From Planotetraspora phitsanulokensis (GTDB taxonomy: Bacteria > Actinomycetota > Actinomycetes > Streptosporangiales > Streptosporangiaceae): a DNA stretch of 64,000 nucleotides. The stretch lies in assembly GCF_016863295.1 (NCBI RefSeq), contig NZ_BOOP01000019.1:124001-188000 (forward strand). The letters run 5' to 3'. The translations under genes were made by a program, and so were the position numbers. Shown piece by piece: positions 1 to 7,986 of the stretch (its first letter is position 1; each line of letters begins with the position of its first letter). Under the pieces are notes generated by a model. The model made no database searches and was not told the origin of the DNA. It was given only the letters and a program-made list of their open reading frames with translations.

Positions 1-587
1 ACCTGCCGCTCCGACTCCAGCCGCGCGGCGGTCAGCTGCCGGTCCGACTCCGCGCGGGCCGAACGCAGGGTGTCCTCCGCCTCCGCACGAGCCGTCCCCA
101 GGGTCTCCTCTGCGTCGGAACCCGCCTGCGACAGCAGACGCTCGGCGGCGGCGGTCGCGTCGGCGACCCGGCGCTCGGCCTCCTCCTGGGCGGCGGCCCT
201 GATCGACTCGGCCTGCTCGCGTGCCATCATGACGAGCCGCTCGGACTCGGCCGCCGCGTTGTCGCGCATGCGGGCGGCCTCGGACTCCGACGCCTCCTTG
301 TTGGCCGCCGCCTCCTCGTGGGCCAGCTTGAGGATCTGGCTCAGGCGTTCGCCCAGCTCGTCGGGGTTCTGCGGCGCCTCGGTCATCTTGCGGCGCGCGT
401 CGGCGAGTTCTATGCGGCTCTGCTCGGCCTGGTCGATGGTGCGGGCGAGCCGTTCTTCCAGGTCCCGGATCTGGTTGCGCGTCCGGATCATGTAGTCGTG
501 GACCTGCCGGCGACTGTATCCACGCATGACGACTTCGAAGGAGTCGTCGCTCATGAGGTCGGGGAAGTTCTCGGTCTGGTTGGTCAT
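1..587 (-). CDS. DivIVA-like coiled-coil protein, 3' end outside window
   Basis: The reverse strand is open from an ATG at 587 to the left edge, so the C-terminus is missing. The first 40 residues contain a DivIVA-type entry segment (SFEVVMRGYSRRQVHDYM, from about residue 16), followed by a continuous Ala/Glu/Arg-rich heptad pattern typical of a long coiled coil. Actinobacterial relatives are often labelled cellulose-binding or DivIVA-domain protein and belong to the family of polar-growth scaffolds such as Scy, FilP and Wag31. An alternative start is Met12 at 554. Role in apical growth or cell division is inferred from family only; the paralogue cannot be identified without the C-terminus. 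Apparent plus-strand reading frames here are shadows of the coiled coil. Confidence 0.8.
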   Translation of the reverse strand, partial: MTNQTENFPDLMSDDSFEVVMRGYSRRQVHDYMIRTRNQIRDLEERLARTIDQAEQSRIELADARRKMTEAPQNPDELGERLSQILKLAHEEAAANKEASESEAARMRDNAAAESERLVMMAREQAESIRAAAQEEAERRVADATAAAERLLSQAGSDAEETLGTARAEAEDTLRSARAESDRQLTAARLESERQ

Positions 588-738
588 GACAAGCCCTGGG
601 GGTCGAAGATAGAGACGGTACGCACGTCAGGACACGACTTTCCTGCCATCGGGCGGACATCGCAACCCGAACGCCTCAAGCGCCCGCTGGAAAATTGCAG
701 GACACCGGCCCTCAGGCGGCCGCGGGGCGCGTGGAATC

Positions 739-1278
739 ATGACCCGCATGCCGTACATCGCAGCGCTGGACGACGACGCCGTGCCGACGATCCACCCCGA
801 CGCGTGGGTGGCTCCGGGGGCGGTGGTGGTCGGGCGGGTACGGCTCGGCCGGGCCACCAGCGTCTGGTACGGCTCGGTCCTGCGCGGTGACGACGAGCGG
901 ATCGAGGTCGGCGCGGAGTGCAACATCCAGGACCTGTGCTGCCTGCACTCCGACCCCGGTGAGCCCGCGATCCTCGAGGACCGCGTGAGCCTCGGGCACC
1001 GGGCGATGGTGCACGGCGCGCACATCGGCGCGGGGGCCCTGGTCGGGATCGGCGCGACCGTGCTGGGCCGCGCCGTCGTCGGAGAGGGCTCGCTGGTCGC
1101 GGCCGGCGCCGTCGTCACCCCGGGCGCGAAGATCCCCGCCGGGGTGCTGGTGGCCGGCGTGCCGGGCCGGATCATCCGCGAGCTCACCGACGACGACCAC
1201 GCGTCCTTCGCACGCACGCCGGCTAACTACCAGGCGAAGGCGCGCCGGCACGCCGCTGCGACCGAGCTTTCCCGATGA
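739..1278 (+). CDS. gamma-class carbonic anhydrase family protein
   Basis: A 179-residue left-handed beta-helix (hexapeptide repeat) protein. Hexad-type repeats run from about residue 25 to 145, and His70, His87 and His92 occupy the spacing of the three zinc ligands of gamma carbonic anhydrases (motifs CLHSD and SLGHRAMVHG). Members are homotrimers that bind a metal at subunit interfaces; some reversibly hydrate CO2, others have no measured activity. The ATG at 739 gives the usual family length. The M. tuberculosis region used here for synteny also carries a carbonic anhydrase gene but of the beta class. The 3' end overlaps the convergent hydrolase gene by 56 bases. Confidence 0.85.
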   Translation: MTRMPYIAALDDDAVPTIHPDAWVAPGAVVVGRVRLGRATSVWYGSVLRGDDERIEVGAECNIQDLCCLHSDPGEPAILEDRVSLGHRAMVHGAHIGAGALVGIGATVLGRAVVGEGSLVAAGAVVTPGAKIPAGVLVAGVPGRIIRELTDDDHASFARTPANYQAKARRHAAATELSR

Positions 1279-2203
1279 AGGTCCCGGTCAGGACGAGGTG
1301 GTCGGAGAGCTCGGGATCGGTCCTGATCACCTCGGCTCCCGCGGCCATGAAGTCCGCCTCGGTCGCGAAGACGTAGTCGATCTTGCGGCCGCCCCTGGTC
1401 GTCGGGGCGCCGGCCCGGCGCTGCGCCCGGTACGGCCCGGCCCCCACCTCCGTGTACCTCCCGGTGCCGAGGCCCCGGCCGTACACGGCGGTGAGCTGGG
1501 GGTCCTCCGGTTTGCGGTTGAAGTCGCCGCCGAGGATCACCGGGCTGCCTCCCGCGTACTCGGCGACGAGGGCCTCCACCTGCCCGGGAGACTCGGTCTC
1601 CGAGATGTGCGTCACACAGCTCACCGACCGGCGCGGTCCCACCATGCTCCGGGCGCACAGCAGGCCGCGGGGATGGACTCTCGAGCCGGCGCCGGGCGCC
1701 GCGTCCACGGCGAGCATCCGCCGGAGCGGCCGCCCGGTGACCGGCCCCTTGAGCGCCAGGGCCAGGCCGAACGTCTTCTTGTCCGGGGGCGTCGTCCGAG
1801 GCGTGAGGTCGCCCCAGAACCGGCGGCACTTGTCGCCCTTGCCGTCCCGCGCGTGCGCCCGGTCGATCCCGAACCACACGATCCGGTAGCCGGGCAGCTC
1901 GCGCTGGAGCAGGTCGACCTGCGCGAAGCACATCTCCGTGAACGAGGCGACGTCGATGTCACGCCGGTGGACGAGTGCGGCGACCTCCCCCGCCCACGCG
2001 CGCCTGCGGTCGGGCTTCAGGCTCTCCGTGCAGGTGTCGTCCCGGTTGTTCGCCGCGCAGACGTTGTAGGTGAGCACGTTGACGCGGTACGGACCCGGCC
2101 GGTCCGCGGCCGACGCGCCGGTGAATCCCCCCGCCAGTACGACCATCGCCGCCGCCGGCACCGCGCCGCGCCGACGCCATCCCGCCTTCCGCACGCACCA
2201 CAC
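1223..2203 (-). CDS. secreted endonuclease/exonuclease/phosphatase-fold hydrolase
   Basis: 326 residues from a GTG preceded by a G-rich ribosome site. An N-terminal signal peptide (basic residues, then a hydrophobic stretch to about residue 32, Ala-rich cleavage site) indicates export. The mature part has the EEP motifs LTYNVC near the start, a GGDFNRKP motif, KIDYVF and a terminal SDHLVL, which supply the metal-binding and catalytic Asn, Asp and His residues of DNase I-like enzymes. Substrate could be extracellular nucleic acid, a phospholipid headgroup or a phosphoester; the sequence does not decide. The last 18 codons overlap the carbonic anhydrase gene tail to tail. Confidence 0.82.
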   Translation of the reverse strand: MWCVRKAGWRRRGAVPAAAMVVLAGGFTGASAADRPGPYRVNVLTYNVCAANNRDDTCTESLKPDRRRAWAGEVAALVHRRDIDVASFTEMCFAQVDLLQRELPGYRIVWFGIDRAHARDGKGDKCRRFWGDLTPRTTPPDKKTFGLALALKGPVTGRPLRRMLAVDAAPGAGSRVHPRGLLCARSMVGPRRSVSCVTHISETESPGQVEALVAEYAGGSPVILGGDFNRKPEDPQLTAVYGRGLGTGRYTEVGAGPYRAQRRAGAPTTRGGRKIDYVFATEADFMAAGAEVIRTDPELSDHLVLTGTFIGKARSQRRAGAPSPGS

Positions 2204-2293
2204 CCCCCGATTCCGGGAGCCCTCGCGGGCATCCGTTCAGGAGGTCATTTGCGACAAATCCCCCCATAGGCGGTGACAGTAGCCGAATCTGGA

Positions 2294-3538
2294 TCATCCA
2301 ACCCATGCGCCTGTGGTGAAATTTCCTACATTGATTGCCATAACGGGCGCGGCGACGGCCAGGTACGCCATGAAGACCCACCGCCTGCGCGCACCGGTGA
2401 TGCCGATCGACAGGTACAGCGGCCACCACAACAACGACGCCCGGCCGACCGACATGTAGAACGACGACATCGCGAGCAGCGCGACCGCCTGGGGCGCGAG
2501 ATAGGCGAGGTTCCCCCACCGCCGCCCGACGGCCTGCCAGACGACGAGCGCCGCCAGCACCAGGGCCGCGAGGATCTCCTCACGGTAGGACGTGCGCAGG
2601 ACGCTCTCCTCGAGCGACCGGTTCCAGGTGTTGACGAAGACCTGCCAGGGCCACTCGGCGAAGCGCCCCCAGTAGTCGGCCTCGGCGTGCTTCCACGCCA
2701 GCAGGTCGCCCGTACGCGTCCAGAGGTAGCCCATGTAGGCCAGCACGGGCACGGCCGGCAACGCCAGCCACGGCGCCGTGCGCCATCCCTTCCCCCGCAG
2801 GCCGTTGTCCGCGACGAGGAACTGCACGACCAGTCCCGCGAGGAGGAACAGGCCCGAGACGCGGATCGAGGAGGCGAAGGCCGCGCACACCGCCGCCGCC
2901 TCCCAGCGGCCCCGCCTCGCGAGCAGCCACGCGGGGATCGCCAGCGCCAGGAACGGCGCCTCCGAATAGCCCGCCAGCATGAAGACGGCGAACGGGCTGA
3001 GGAAGAAGGCCAGGACCGTCCACGTTCCCGTGCCCTCTTTGAACGACTCGCTCAGCCGGGACAGCGCGACCGCCACCACCGCGCTCGCGACGAGCGACAC
3101 CAGCACGATGGCGAGGCTCCAGTCGGAGACGAACACGTGCAGGTAGCGCAGGAGCAGCGGAAGCCCGGGGAAGAACGCGGCAAGCTTGGGCGCGTCCGTC
3201 ATCCCCGGCGACCCGTCGTAGCCGTACTGCGCGATGGCGATGAAGTTGTCGGAGTCCCAGGGCGTGAGCCGGTCGAGCAGCGGGGCGTCGGTCCGTCTCG
3301 GAGCCGCGAGGACCATGTAAATGTACGTGGCCACGTGCCAGAAGAGCCAGATCAGCAGTGCCGTGCGGTCGCTCGGCGAGCCCAGCCACCACGGGCGATC
3401 CGGACTCGTGTCGGAGGCGCCGCCGGTCGCGGGCCGGCTCGCCGGAGCCGGAGCGGCAGAGGCCGGGGCACCCGGCGTCGCCTCCGCCTGCACGGGGTCC
3501 GCGGCGGCCACGGGCTGGTGGATCTCTGTCACGACCAC
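2294..3538 (-). CDS. multi-pass membrane mannosyltransferase, PIG-V-like
   Basis: 414 residues. A Pro/Ala-rich cytoplasmic N-terminus of about 50 residues is followed by some eight to ten hydrophobic segments. The first extracytoplasmic loop carries WDSDNFIAIAQYGY and then AFFPGLPLLLR, the signature of PIG-V (GPI mannosyltransferase 2) and its bacterial homologues, GT-C enzymes that use a lipid-linked mannose donor and an acidic catalytic residue in this loop. In actinobacteria these are thought to build cell-envelope glycolipids or glycans; the acceptor is unknown. The frame opens with GTG GTC GTG, so either GTG (3538 or 3532) could be the start. No partner gene adjoins it. Confidence 0.8.
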   Translation of the reverse strand: MVVTEIHQPVAAADPVQAEATPGAPASAAPAPASRPATGGASDTSPDRPWWLGSPSDRTALLIWLFWHVATYIYMVLAAPRRTDAPLLDRLTPWDSDNFIAIAQYGYDGSPGMTDAPKLAAFFPGLPLLLRYLHVFVSDWSLAIVLVSLVASAVVAVALSRLSESFKEGTGTWTVLAFFLSPFAVFMLAGYSEAPFLALAIPAWLLARRGRWEAAAVCAAFASSIRVSGLFLLAGLVVQFLVADNGLRGKGWRTAPWLALPAVPVLAYMGYLWTRTGDLLAWKHAEADYWGRFAEWPWQVFVNTWNRSLEESVLRTSYREEILAALVLAALVVWQAVGRRWGNLAYLAPQAVALLAMSSFYMSVGRASLLWWPLYLSIGITGARRRWVFMAYLAVAAPVMAINVGNFTTGAWVG

Positions 3539-3703
3539 CTATCGAATACGTCCGGAGTGTCCATGCCAAGGGTCAGCGGCACGTGTTTGTGAGCTTACGC
3601 GGCATTCATCAGCGTTCACGCAGCTCATCGCCTTTCCGGACGCGGAAACTTCCACGTCCGTCCGCGGGATCGCGCTTCCGCCTCCGGTGTCGGTGACCGG
3701 AAC

Positions 3704-3709
3704 TAGCAT
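3704..3709 (+). promoter_or_regulatory. -10 hexamer of a leaderless promoter
   Basis: TAGCAT ends 6 bases before the GTG at 3716 and there is no Shine-Dalgarno, which places the transcription start on the start codon. No good -35 is visible. Confidence 0.45.
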
Positions 3710-3715
3710 TGCCGC

Positions 3716-5107
3716 GTGCGATGGGACGGGTTCACGGCGATGGAGCGGGATGTCCGCGCTCTCGTCGGCGACCCTCGGTGGATCACACTGCCCCCCGTCA
3801 CGCGCGCCCAGGTGATGGCCCAGCGGATACTCGAGACCCCTGACGGGTCCCGCTGGCTGTTCGGCGCCCACGCGCGGTGGCACCGGTTCGGCCCGGCGGA
3901 CGGCCGCTGGCACCTGTCGGCGCCGCCGTCGCACGCCGGCGTCCGGTCGGCCGCCCGGCTCGTCCCGCCGCCGCCGGCGATCACGCCGCTCCCGCTTCCC
4001 GCCGGGCCCGACTTCGCGTACGAGCGGGGATCCACCCAGGGCTTCGTCGGGCCGGACGTGCCCGAGGGGATCACCGAGGGGGTCCGGGCGCTGCTGCAGG
4101 CCCACCGGGGCCTTCGCCGCGACGAATTCCCCCTGCCGCCGGGCGGCTTCCACGAGACGTTCGCCCGCGACGTGACCAGTCCGGTCGCGGCCGTCTGGTG
4201 CACGGTCATGTGGTGCGCCTACGCGCCCGCCTTCGACGGCAACGAGGTGCTGCTGTCGATGTTCGGGGAGTTCCTGGCCCGGCCGCTCCCCGGAGACGAC
4301 TGGGTGCGCTGGCTGCCGCCCACTTCGCTCGACGCGCTCATCGCGCTGTACTCCGATCGGATGGGCGCGGGAGCCGCACAGGCCGGGCTCCGCCTCGTGC
4401 GGCTGATGACGGACACCGCCGCCGTTCTCCGCGCCGACACCCGGTTCCGGCCGCGGGCCGAGGCCCTGCTCGCGATGGCCGGGCCGATCCTGGCCCAGCC
4501 GTGGCTGGACCACCACGCCCTCGCGGCCGGCGCCGTACGGCAGGCGTGGTTGTCCCGGTGCCCGCCCCACCTGATCGGCGCCACGCTCACCGAGACGTCG
4601 CCTGGCGAGCACTTCCGGCACAGCCTGTACGACCTGGTCGAGTCGTTGTCGTTCACCGCCGTCCGGGGGGTGGACCCGCGGGCGGCGGCCGCCGCCCTGC
4701 TCGCCGCGGACCTCGACGGTCGTTTTTCGGGGTCGCCCGCGGCAGCGGACGCCGTGAACCTGCTCTATGCGTGGCTGGACGAGGAGTCACGCCACCAGCT
4801 CTACGTGGCGCTCTCGGATCCGTCCCATCCGCTCCGCGGCTTCTGGCCTTCCCGCGGCGCGCTCCCCCCGGCGCTCGTGCCGCCCGACCGCCGGGCCGCC
4901 TCCGCCCTCCTCGGGGCCGCGTACGCCACGGGGCTGGCGTGGTGCCGGCTCACCGGGACGGCGCCGCCCGCGAACGGCTTCGCGGCCTCTTCGGCCGTGG
5001 TCCCGTTTCTGATCCACCAGCGTGATGATCCATTTCCCGCCGGCGGACCTGATAGCGTCGGCTCACCACATGATCACGGACGGCTGCCCGACGGGGCCTG
5101 GCAATAA
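3716..5107 (+). CDS. conserved-looking protein of unknown function
   Basis: 463 residues; I do not recognise the family. The start is the GTG at 3716, set by the TAGCAT -10 hexamer; Met9 at 3740 is an alternative. The protein is rich in Trp, Pro and Ala, mostly helical in character after residue 110, without a signal peptide or a clear membrane segment. The N-terminal 75 residues (pattern RWLFGAHARWHRFGPADGRW) look like a small beta domain that reads sequence-rich Trp/Gly turns. Composition and third-position GC match the neighbours, so it is probably vertically inherited. No operon partner. Confidence 0.7.
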   Translation: MRWDGFTAMERDVRALVGDPRWITLPPVTRAQVMAQRILETPDGSRWLFGAHARWHRFGPADGRWHLSAPPSHAGVRSAARLVPPPPAITPLPLPAGPDFAYERGSTQGFVGPDVPEGITEGVRALLQAHRGLRRDEFPLPPGGFHETFARDVTSPVAAVWCTVMWCAYAPAFDGNEVLLSMFGEFLARPLPGDDWVRWLPPTSLDALIALYSDRMGAGAAQAGLRLVRLMTDTAAVLRADTRFRPRAEALLAMAGPILAQPWLDHHALAAGAVRQAWLSRCPPHLIGATLTETSPGEHFRHSLYDLVESLSFTAVRGVDPRAAAAALLAADLDGRFSGSPAAADAVNLLYAWLDEESRHQLYVALSDPSHPLRGFWPSRGALPPALVPPDRRAASALLGAAYATGLAWCRLTGTAPPANGFAASSAVVPFLIHQRDDPFPAGGPDSVGSPHDHGRLPDGAWQ

Positions 5108-5335
5108 GATCACCGGCATATCGGGGCGATCCCACCGGCCTCCGTGGTCGCAATGCGTCACGTCAAACGTCAAATTCGGATATGTCATCCTTACTACTCC
5201 TTTAGCAATCTCTTCCCATCCTCACCGCCTTTTTCACCGAATCGTGATCTCGCTATCTGGGAAATGGTCAGAGGGGGACACGATCGGGTCGCGGAATGGT
5301 CCCGATGGGCCATGTCGCGGAAAGGAGCCCCGACG

Positions 5336-5341
5336 TAACCT
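5336..5341 (+). promoter_or_regulatory. probable -10 hexamer for the 53-residue gene
   Basis: TAACCT lies about 38 bases before the GTG at 5379 and would give a short leader containing the strong ribosome site GGAAGGAAGG (5361-5370). The surrounding 5108-5378 stretch holds no other gene and is relatively AT-rich. Confidence 0.35.
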
Positions 5342-5378
5342 CGTGGTGGGTGTGGGCTGCGGAAGGAAGGACGACGCG

Positions 5379-5540
5379 GTGGGGCACGATGACCTGGACT
5401 CTCGGGTCCACGATCGTGTCGCGTTGGACGAGATCGCGCTGTACGCCGAGGTGCTGGAGGCCGTCAACTTCACCGATGACCGACTGACCTTGGAGGAGCT
5501 CGACAACGCGCTCGGATTGCGGACTTCGGCGAGCCGCTGA
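5379..5540 (+). CDS. 53-residue small acidic protein
   Basis: Starts at GTG 5379, eight bases after the purine-rich ribosome site GGAAGGAAGG, and ends at 5540. The core DEIALYAEVLEAV and LTLEELDNALGL predicts two short amphipathic helices with a turn. Small proteins with this D/E-I-x-LYA-x-(6)-R-L-T-x-E-E-(L/I)-D pattern are widespread, multi-copy hypotheticals in actinobacteria; no function is established to my knowledge. A good terminator follows immediately, so this is a self-contained monocistronic unit. Coding status is supported by start spacing, terminator and the recognisable core. Confidence 0.65.
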   Translation: MGHDDLDSRVHDRVALDEIALYAEVLEAVNFTDDRLTLEELDNALGLRTSASR

Positions 5541-5555
5541 AGGGATTCTCAGCAG

Positions 5556-5593
5556 AACCGGTCCGGACTCCTCAGGGGTCCGGGCTGGTTTTT
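5556..5593 (+). terminator. rho-independent terminator after the small gene
   Basis: A long GC-rich stem built around GTCCGGACTCC and GGGGTCCGGGC with a short TCA loop is followed by TTTTT at 5589-5593. Confidence 0.8.
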
Positions 5594-5633
5594 GTCCGGA
5601 CCTAGTTCAAAACACCCAATAGGTGCATAACCC

Positions 5634-5915
5634 TCAAGACCGTACAAGTCGGGCGATGGCCGCAGAGGCTTCCTTGACCTTGGCCTCCGCCTCCGGGCCG
5701 CCCGCGCTGACGGCGTCGGCGACGCAGTGCCCGATGTGGTCCTCCAGCAATCCGAGCGCGACCGCCTGAAGCGCACGCGTGGCCGCGGACACCTGGGTGA
5801 GGACGTCGATGCAGTACGCGTCCTCGTCGACCATCCGCTGCAACCCGCGGATCTGCCCCTCGATCCGGCGAAGGCGCGCGAGGTATGCCTGCTTGTCGCC
5901 GCTGTAGCCGTGCAT
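5634..5915 (-). CDS. csoR: CsoR-family copper-sensing repressor
   Basis: 93 residues, the normal length of the DUF156 all-helical family. Cys35, His60 and Cys64 align with the Cys36/His61/Cys65 Cu(I) ligands of M. tuberculosis CsoR, and the first helix carries the family core RLRRIEGQIRGLQRM. Copper binding by this family releases DNA and induces copper export genes. The start ATG at 5915 follows a TACCGT hexamer by six bases, implying a leaderless mRNA, and a dyad overlaps that promoter (see operator). No copper ATPase or CopZ gene is adjacent, so targets lie elsewhere. The Cys-His-Cys triad argues against the formaldehyde (FrmR), sulfide (CstR) or nickel (RcnR) branches. Confidence 0.9.
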   Translation of the reverse strand: MHGYSGDKQAYLARLRRIEGQIRGLQRMVDEDAYCIDVLTQVSAATRALQAVALGLLEDHIGHCVADAVSAGGPEAEAKVKEASAAIARLVRS

Positions 5916-5924
5916 GCCTCAACG

Positions 5925-5941
5925 GTACCCGCTACGGGTAT
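5925..5941. promoter_or_regulatory. CsoR-type operator overlapping the csoR promoter
   Basis: The dyad TACCC-GCTAC-GGGTA (5926-5940) resembles the GC-rich TACCC...GGGTA operators of CsoR proteins. On the minus strand it abuts and partly covers the TACCGT -10 hexamer of csoR, as expected for autorepression. Confidence 0.65.
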
Positions 5942-5960
5942 CGAGACGCCTTCCCGCGAG

Positions 5961-7037
5961 CTAGGCCCGGGAGCGCAGGCCGTACATGAGCTCCTGCCAG
6001 CGGGCGGCGATCACTTTGGCCGCGCGCGCTGACGCCGATTCAAGCGCTCCCGCCGCGAGCGCGGCGCGGCGTCGCTCGTCGTCCACGAGCGCCAGCAGCG
6101 CCGCCGCGTACGACTCGATCTCCCCCTCGCCCTCCGCGACCAGGACGCTGTCCTCGCCCGGCCGCAGGAACTGCGCCGGTCCGCGCGGCGAGTCGAACGC
6201 GACGATGGGGACCCCGCAGCTCAGCGCCTCCACCACGGTCATGCCCAGGGGCTCCTGCCGGGACGGCGCCGCGACGATCGACGCCTTGGCGAACTCTCCG
6301 GCCAGGTCCGACGTGGCGCCCATGAAGTAGACGTGGTTGTGCAGATCGAGGTCGGCGACGAGCGTGCGGAGGCGTTTGTCCTCCGGCCCGCTCCCGTACA
6401 GGCGCAACCTCCAGTCCGGCCGTTTGTCCGCGACGATCGCGAATGCGCGGATGAGCCTGTCGTACGCCTTCTGCTGCACGAGACGGCCGCCGGCGCAGAC
6501 GATCCGGTTGTCCATGCGTGAGCGCGGCCACGGCCCCGCCGGCAGTGGATCGGGTATCGCGTGGACGGAGAGCTCGTCGTCGAGCAGCCGGACCCATTCG
6601 TCCCGGCCGCCCGGGCCGCTGGCCACGACGGCGTCGAGGCGGGGGTAGAACCGCCGGATCGGTCCCGGCACCGCGGGCCGGTTCCACTCCCGGGCGATGC
6701 GGACGATCTCTCGTGGCGCGTACCTGGCCGACTGCACGCTCAGCCCCGGCCGCGCCGTGACCAGGACGTCGGCCCGCAGGTTGCGGAGCAGGCGCCACAG
6801 CGCGACCTCGGTCCGCATCTGGCCGCGCGGCAGCAGATGGGGCACACCGGGCCGCGCGTCCACGAGCCAGCGCATGGCGATGCGCGGGCTGACAGGGAAG
6901 AACGGCTTCTCCCTGGTCCGCTTGACGCTCACGACCTCGACCTCGTGGTTGCGGGCCAGCTCGGTCGCAAGGTTGAGGATCGCCCGGACGTCACCACGCA
7001 TGCTGTACGCGGAGGGAACCAGGAAGGTGATCCTCAC
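5961..7037 (-). CDS. GT-B glycosyltransferase, family 4
   Basis: 358 residues starting at GTG 7037, which overlaps the TGA of the upstream gene (GTGA). The N-terminal Rossmann domain opens RITFLVPSAYSMRGDVRAI; the C-terminal domain carries the GT4 hallmarks: a phosphate-binding GGRLVQQKAYDRLIRAF, the HNHVYFMGAT turn and the acidic EPLGMTVVEALSCGVPIVAF donor-site motif. It transfers a sugar from a nucleotide donor to an unknown envelope or secondary-metabolite acceptor. The frame continues upstream in a shadow, but the overlap with the preceding gene and domain start fix the true N-terminus. Translationally coupled to the 264-residue partner gene. Confidence 0.85.
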   Translation of the reverse strand: MRITFLVPSAYSMRGDVRAILNLATELARNHEVEVVSVKRTREKPFFPVSPRIAMRWLVDARPGVPHLLPRGQMRTEVALWRLLRNLRADVLVTARPGLSVQSARYAPREIVRIAREWNRPAVPGPIRRFYPRLDAVVASGPGGRDEWVRLLDDELSVHAIPDPLPAGPWPRSRMDNRIVCAGGRLVQQKAYDRLIRAFAIVADKRPDWRLRLYGSGPEDKRLRTLVADLDLHNHVYFMGATSDLAGEFAKASIVAAPSRQEPLGMTVVEALSCGVPIVAFDSPRGPAQFLRPGEDSVLVAEGEGEIESYAAALLALVDDERRRAALAAGALESASARAAKVIAARWQELMYGLRSRA

Positions 7038-7828
7038 GCGCCCACCTCGAGCCGTAACTCGTCGTCGGAGGTGAAGCTCGGCACGATCGGCACGCCGTCC
7101 ACGAGCGCCTGCGGGTAGTGGACGCGGCGCCGTTTCCCCTCGATGTCGTCGAGTCTGGCGCCGAGAGGAAGCACTCCGTCGACGCCGTCCACTTCGAGCG
7201 AGGGCTCCCAGACGCCCTCCGACTCGGGGATCGCGTCCAGCACGTCGCACAGCGAGAGGGCCGCGTGGAAACGGACCCCCTGCACGGTGGCGGCGACCGT
7301 CACGGTCGCGGCCGGGTCGTCGTGCCGCAACGCGAGCCTGGCCTCGTGGTGCCGGTCGTCGTCGTCGAGCCCGGTGTAGGCGAGCAGCCCGGTGACCTCG
7401 AACCTGCCCTCGCGGAACCAGACCGCACGGACGTCGGCGACCGGCTCCGCCTCCTCGATCTTGATGGCGAGGAACCCGTTCCTGGTCCGGTACGCCCGGT
7501 AGGCCATCGTCCGGCGGTCCAGCGCGTACGCGTCGAGACGGTCGAGCGAGAAGCCGGGGTCGACGCTCTGGATCCGCGTGCGCGTCGCGTCGGCCTGGAG
7601 ATAGGCGTCCCAGCGGCCCGTGGTGAGCGACAGGGGGGCGAGCGAGACGGCGACGCTGGCGTCGCCGGACGTGCCACCCGGTGTGCCGAGCGGCACCTCC
7701 CGTTCCACGCCGGTGCCGCGATGTCGCAGCACGAGCTGGGTGCCCTCGGCGAGCGGCTCGTCGATCGCAATGCGAAGAGAGAGGACGTCGGCCAGTGTGA
7801 CCTCAGCGCCGGTGACGACCACGCCCAC
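7034..7828 (-). CDS. unknown protein coupled to glycosyltransferase
   Basis: 264 residues from GTG 7828, with GGGAG seven bases before it (a second GTG lies two codons on). Predicted mostly beta, with alternating acidic and hydrophobic residues and no membrane segment. The pattern of repeated strand-turn units (for example LSLTTGRWDAYLQADATRTR) resembles the beta-sandwich accessory modules appended to polymer-modifying glycosyltransferases, here as a separate polypeptide. Its stop overlaps the start of the GT4 gene, so the two are probably made in equal amounts and may act together. No enzymatic motif recognised. Confidence 0.72.
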   Translation of the reverse strand: MGVVVTGAEVTLADVLSLRIAIDEPLAEGTQLVLRHRGTGVEREVPLGTPGGTSGDASVAVSLAPLSLTTGRWDAYLQADATRTRIQSVDPGFSLDRLDAYALDRRTMAYRAYRTRNGFLAIKIEEAEPVADVRAVWFREGRFEVTGLLAYTGLDDDDRHHEARLALRHDDPAATVTVAATVQGVRFHAALSLCDVLDAIPESEGVWEPSLEVDGVDGVLPLGARLDDIEGKRRRVHYPQALVDGVPIVPSFTSDDELRLEVGA

Positions 7829-7986
7829 CCTGCAGCTCCCTCCCCGTCGATCGAGCCAACGTTGAGGTTACCGTGATTTTCCCGTTATGTGGAGAAAGGG
7901 TTTCATGCCCTTCCTAGCGAAGTAGCGCTTCTTCCTTCTTTACTGAAAGATTCCACAAATAGTTCGCCGATCATGAAAAGTCGCTG

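Noticed and set aside
70-495. Plus-strand Ser/Ala/Arg-rich open frame over the left end
   Set aside because: It is antisense to a minus-strand DivIVA-like coiled coil whose motifs are recognisable; its own composition is that of a GC-rich shadow frame.
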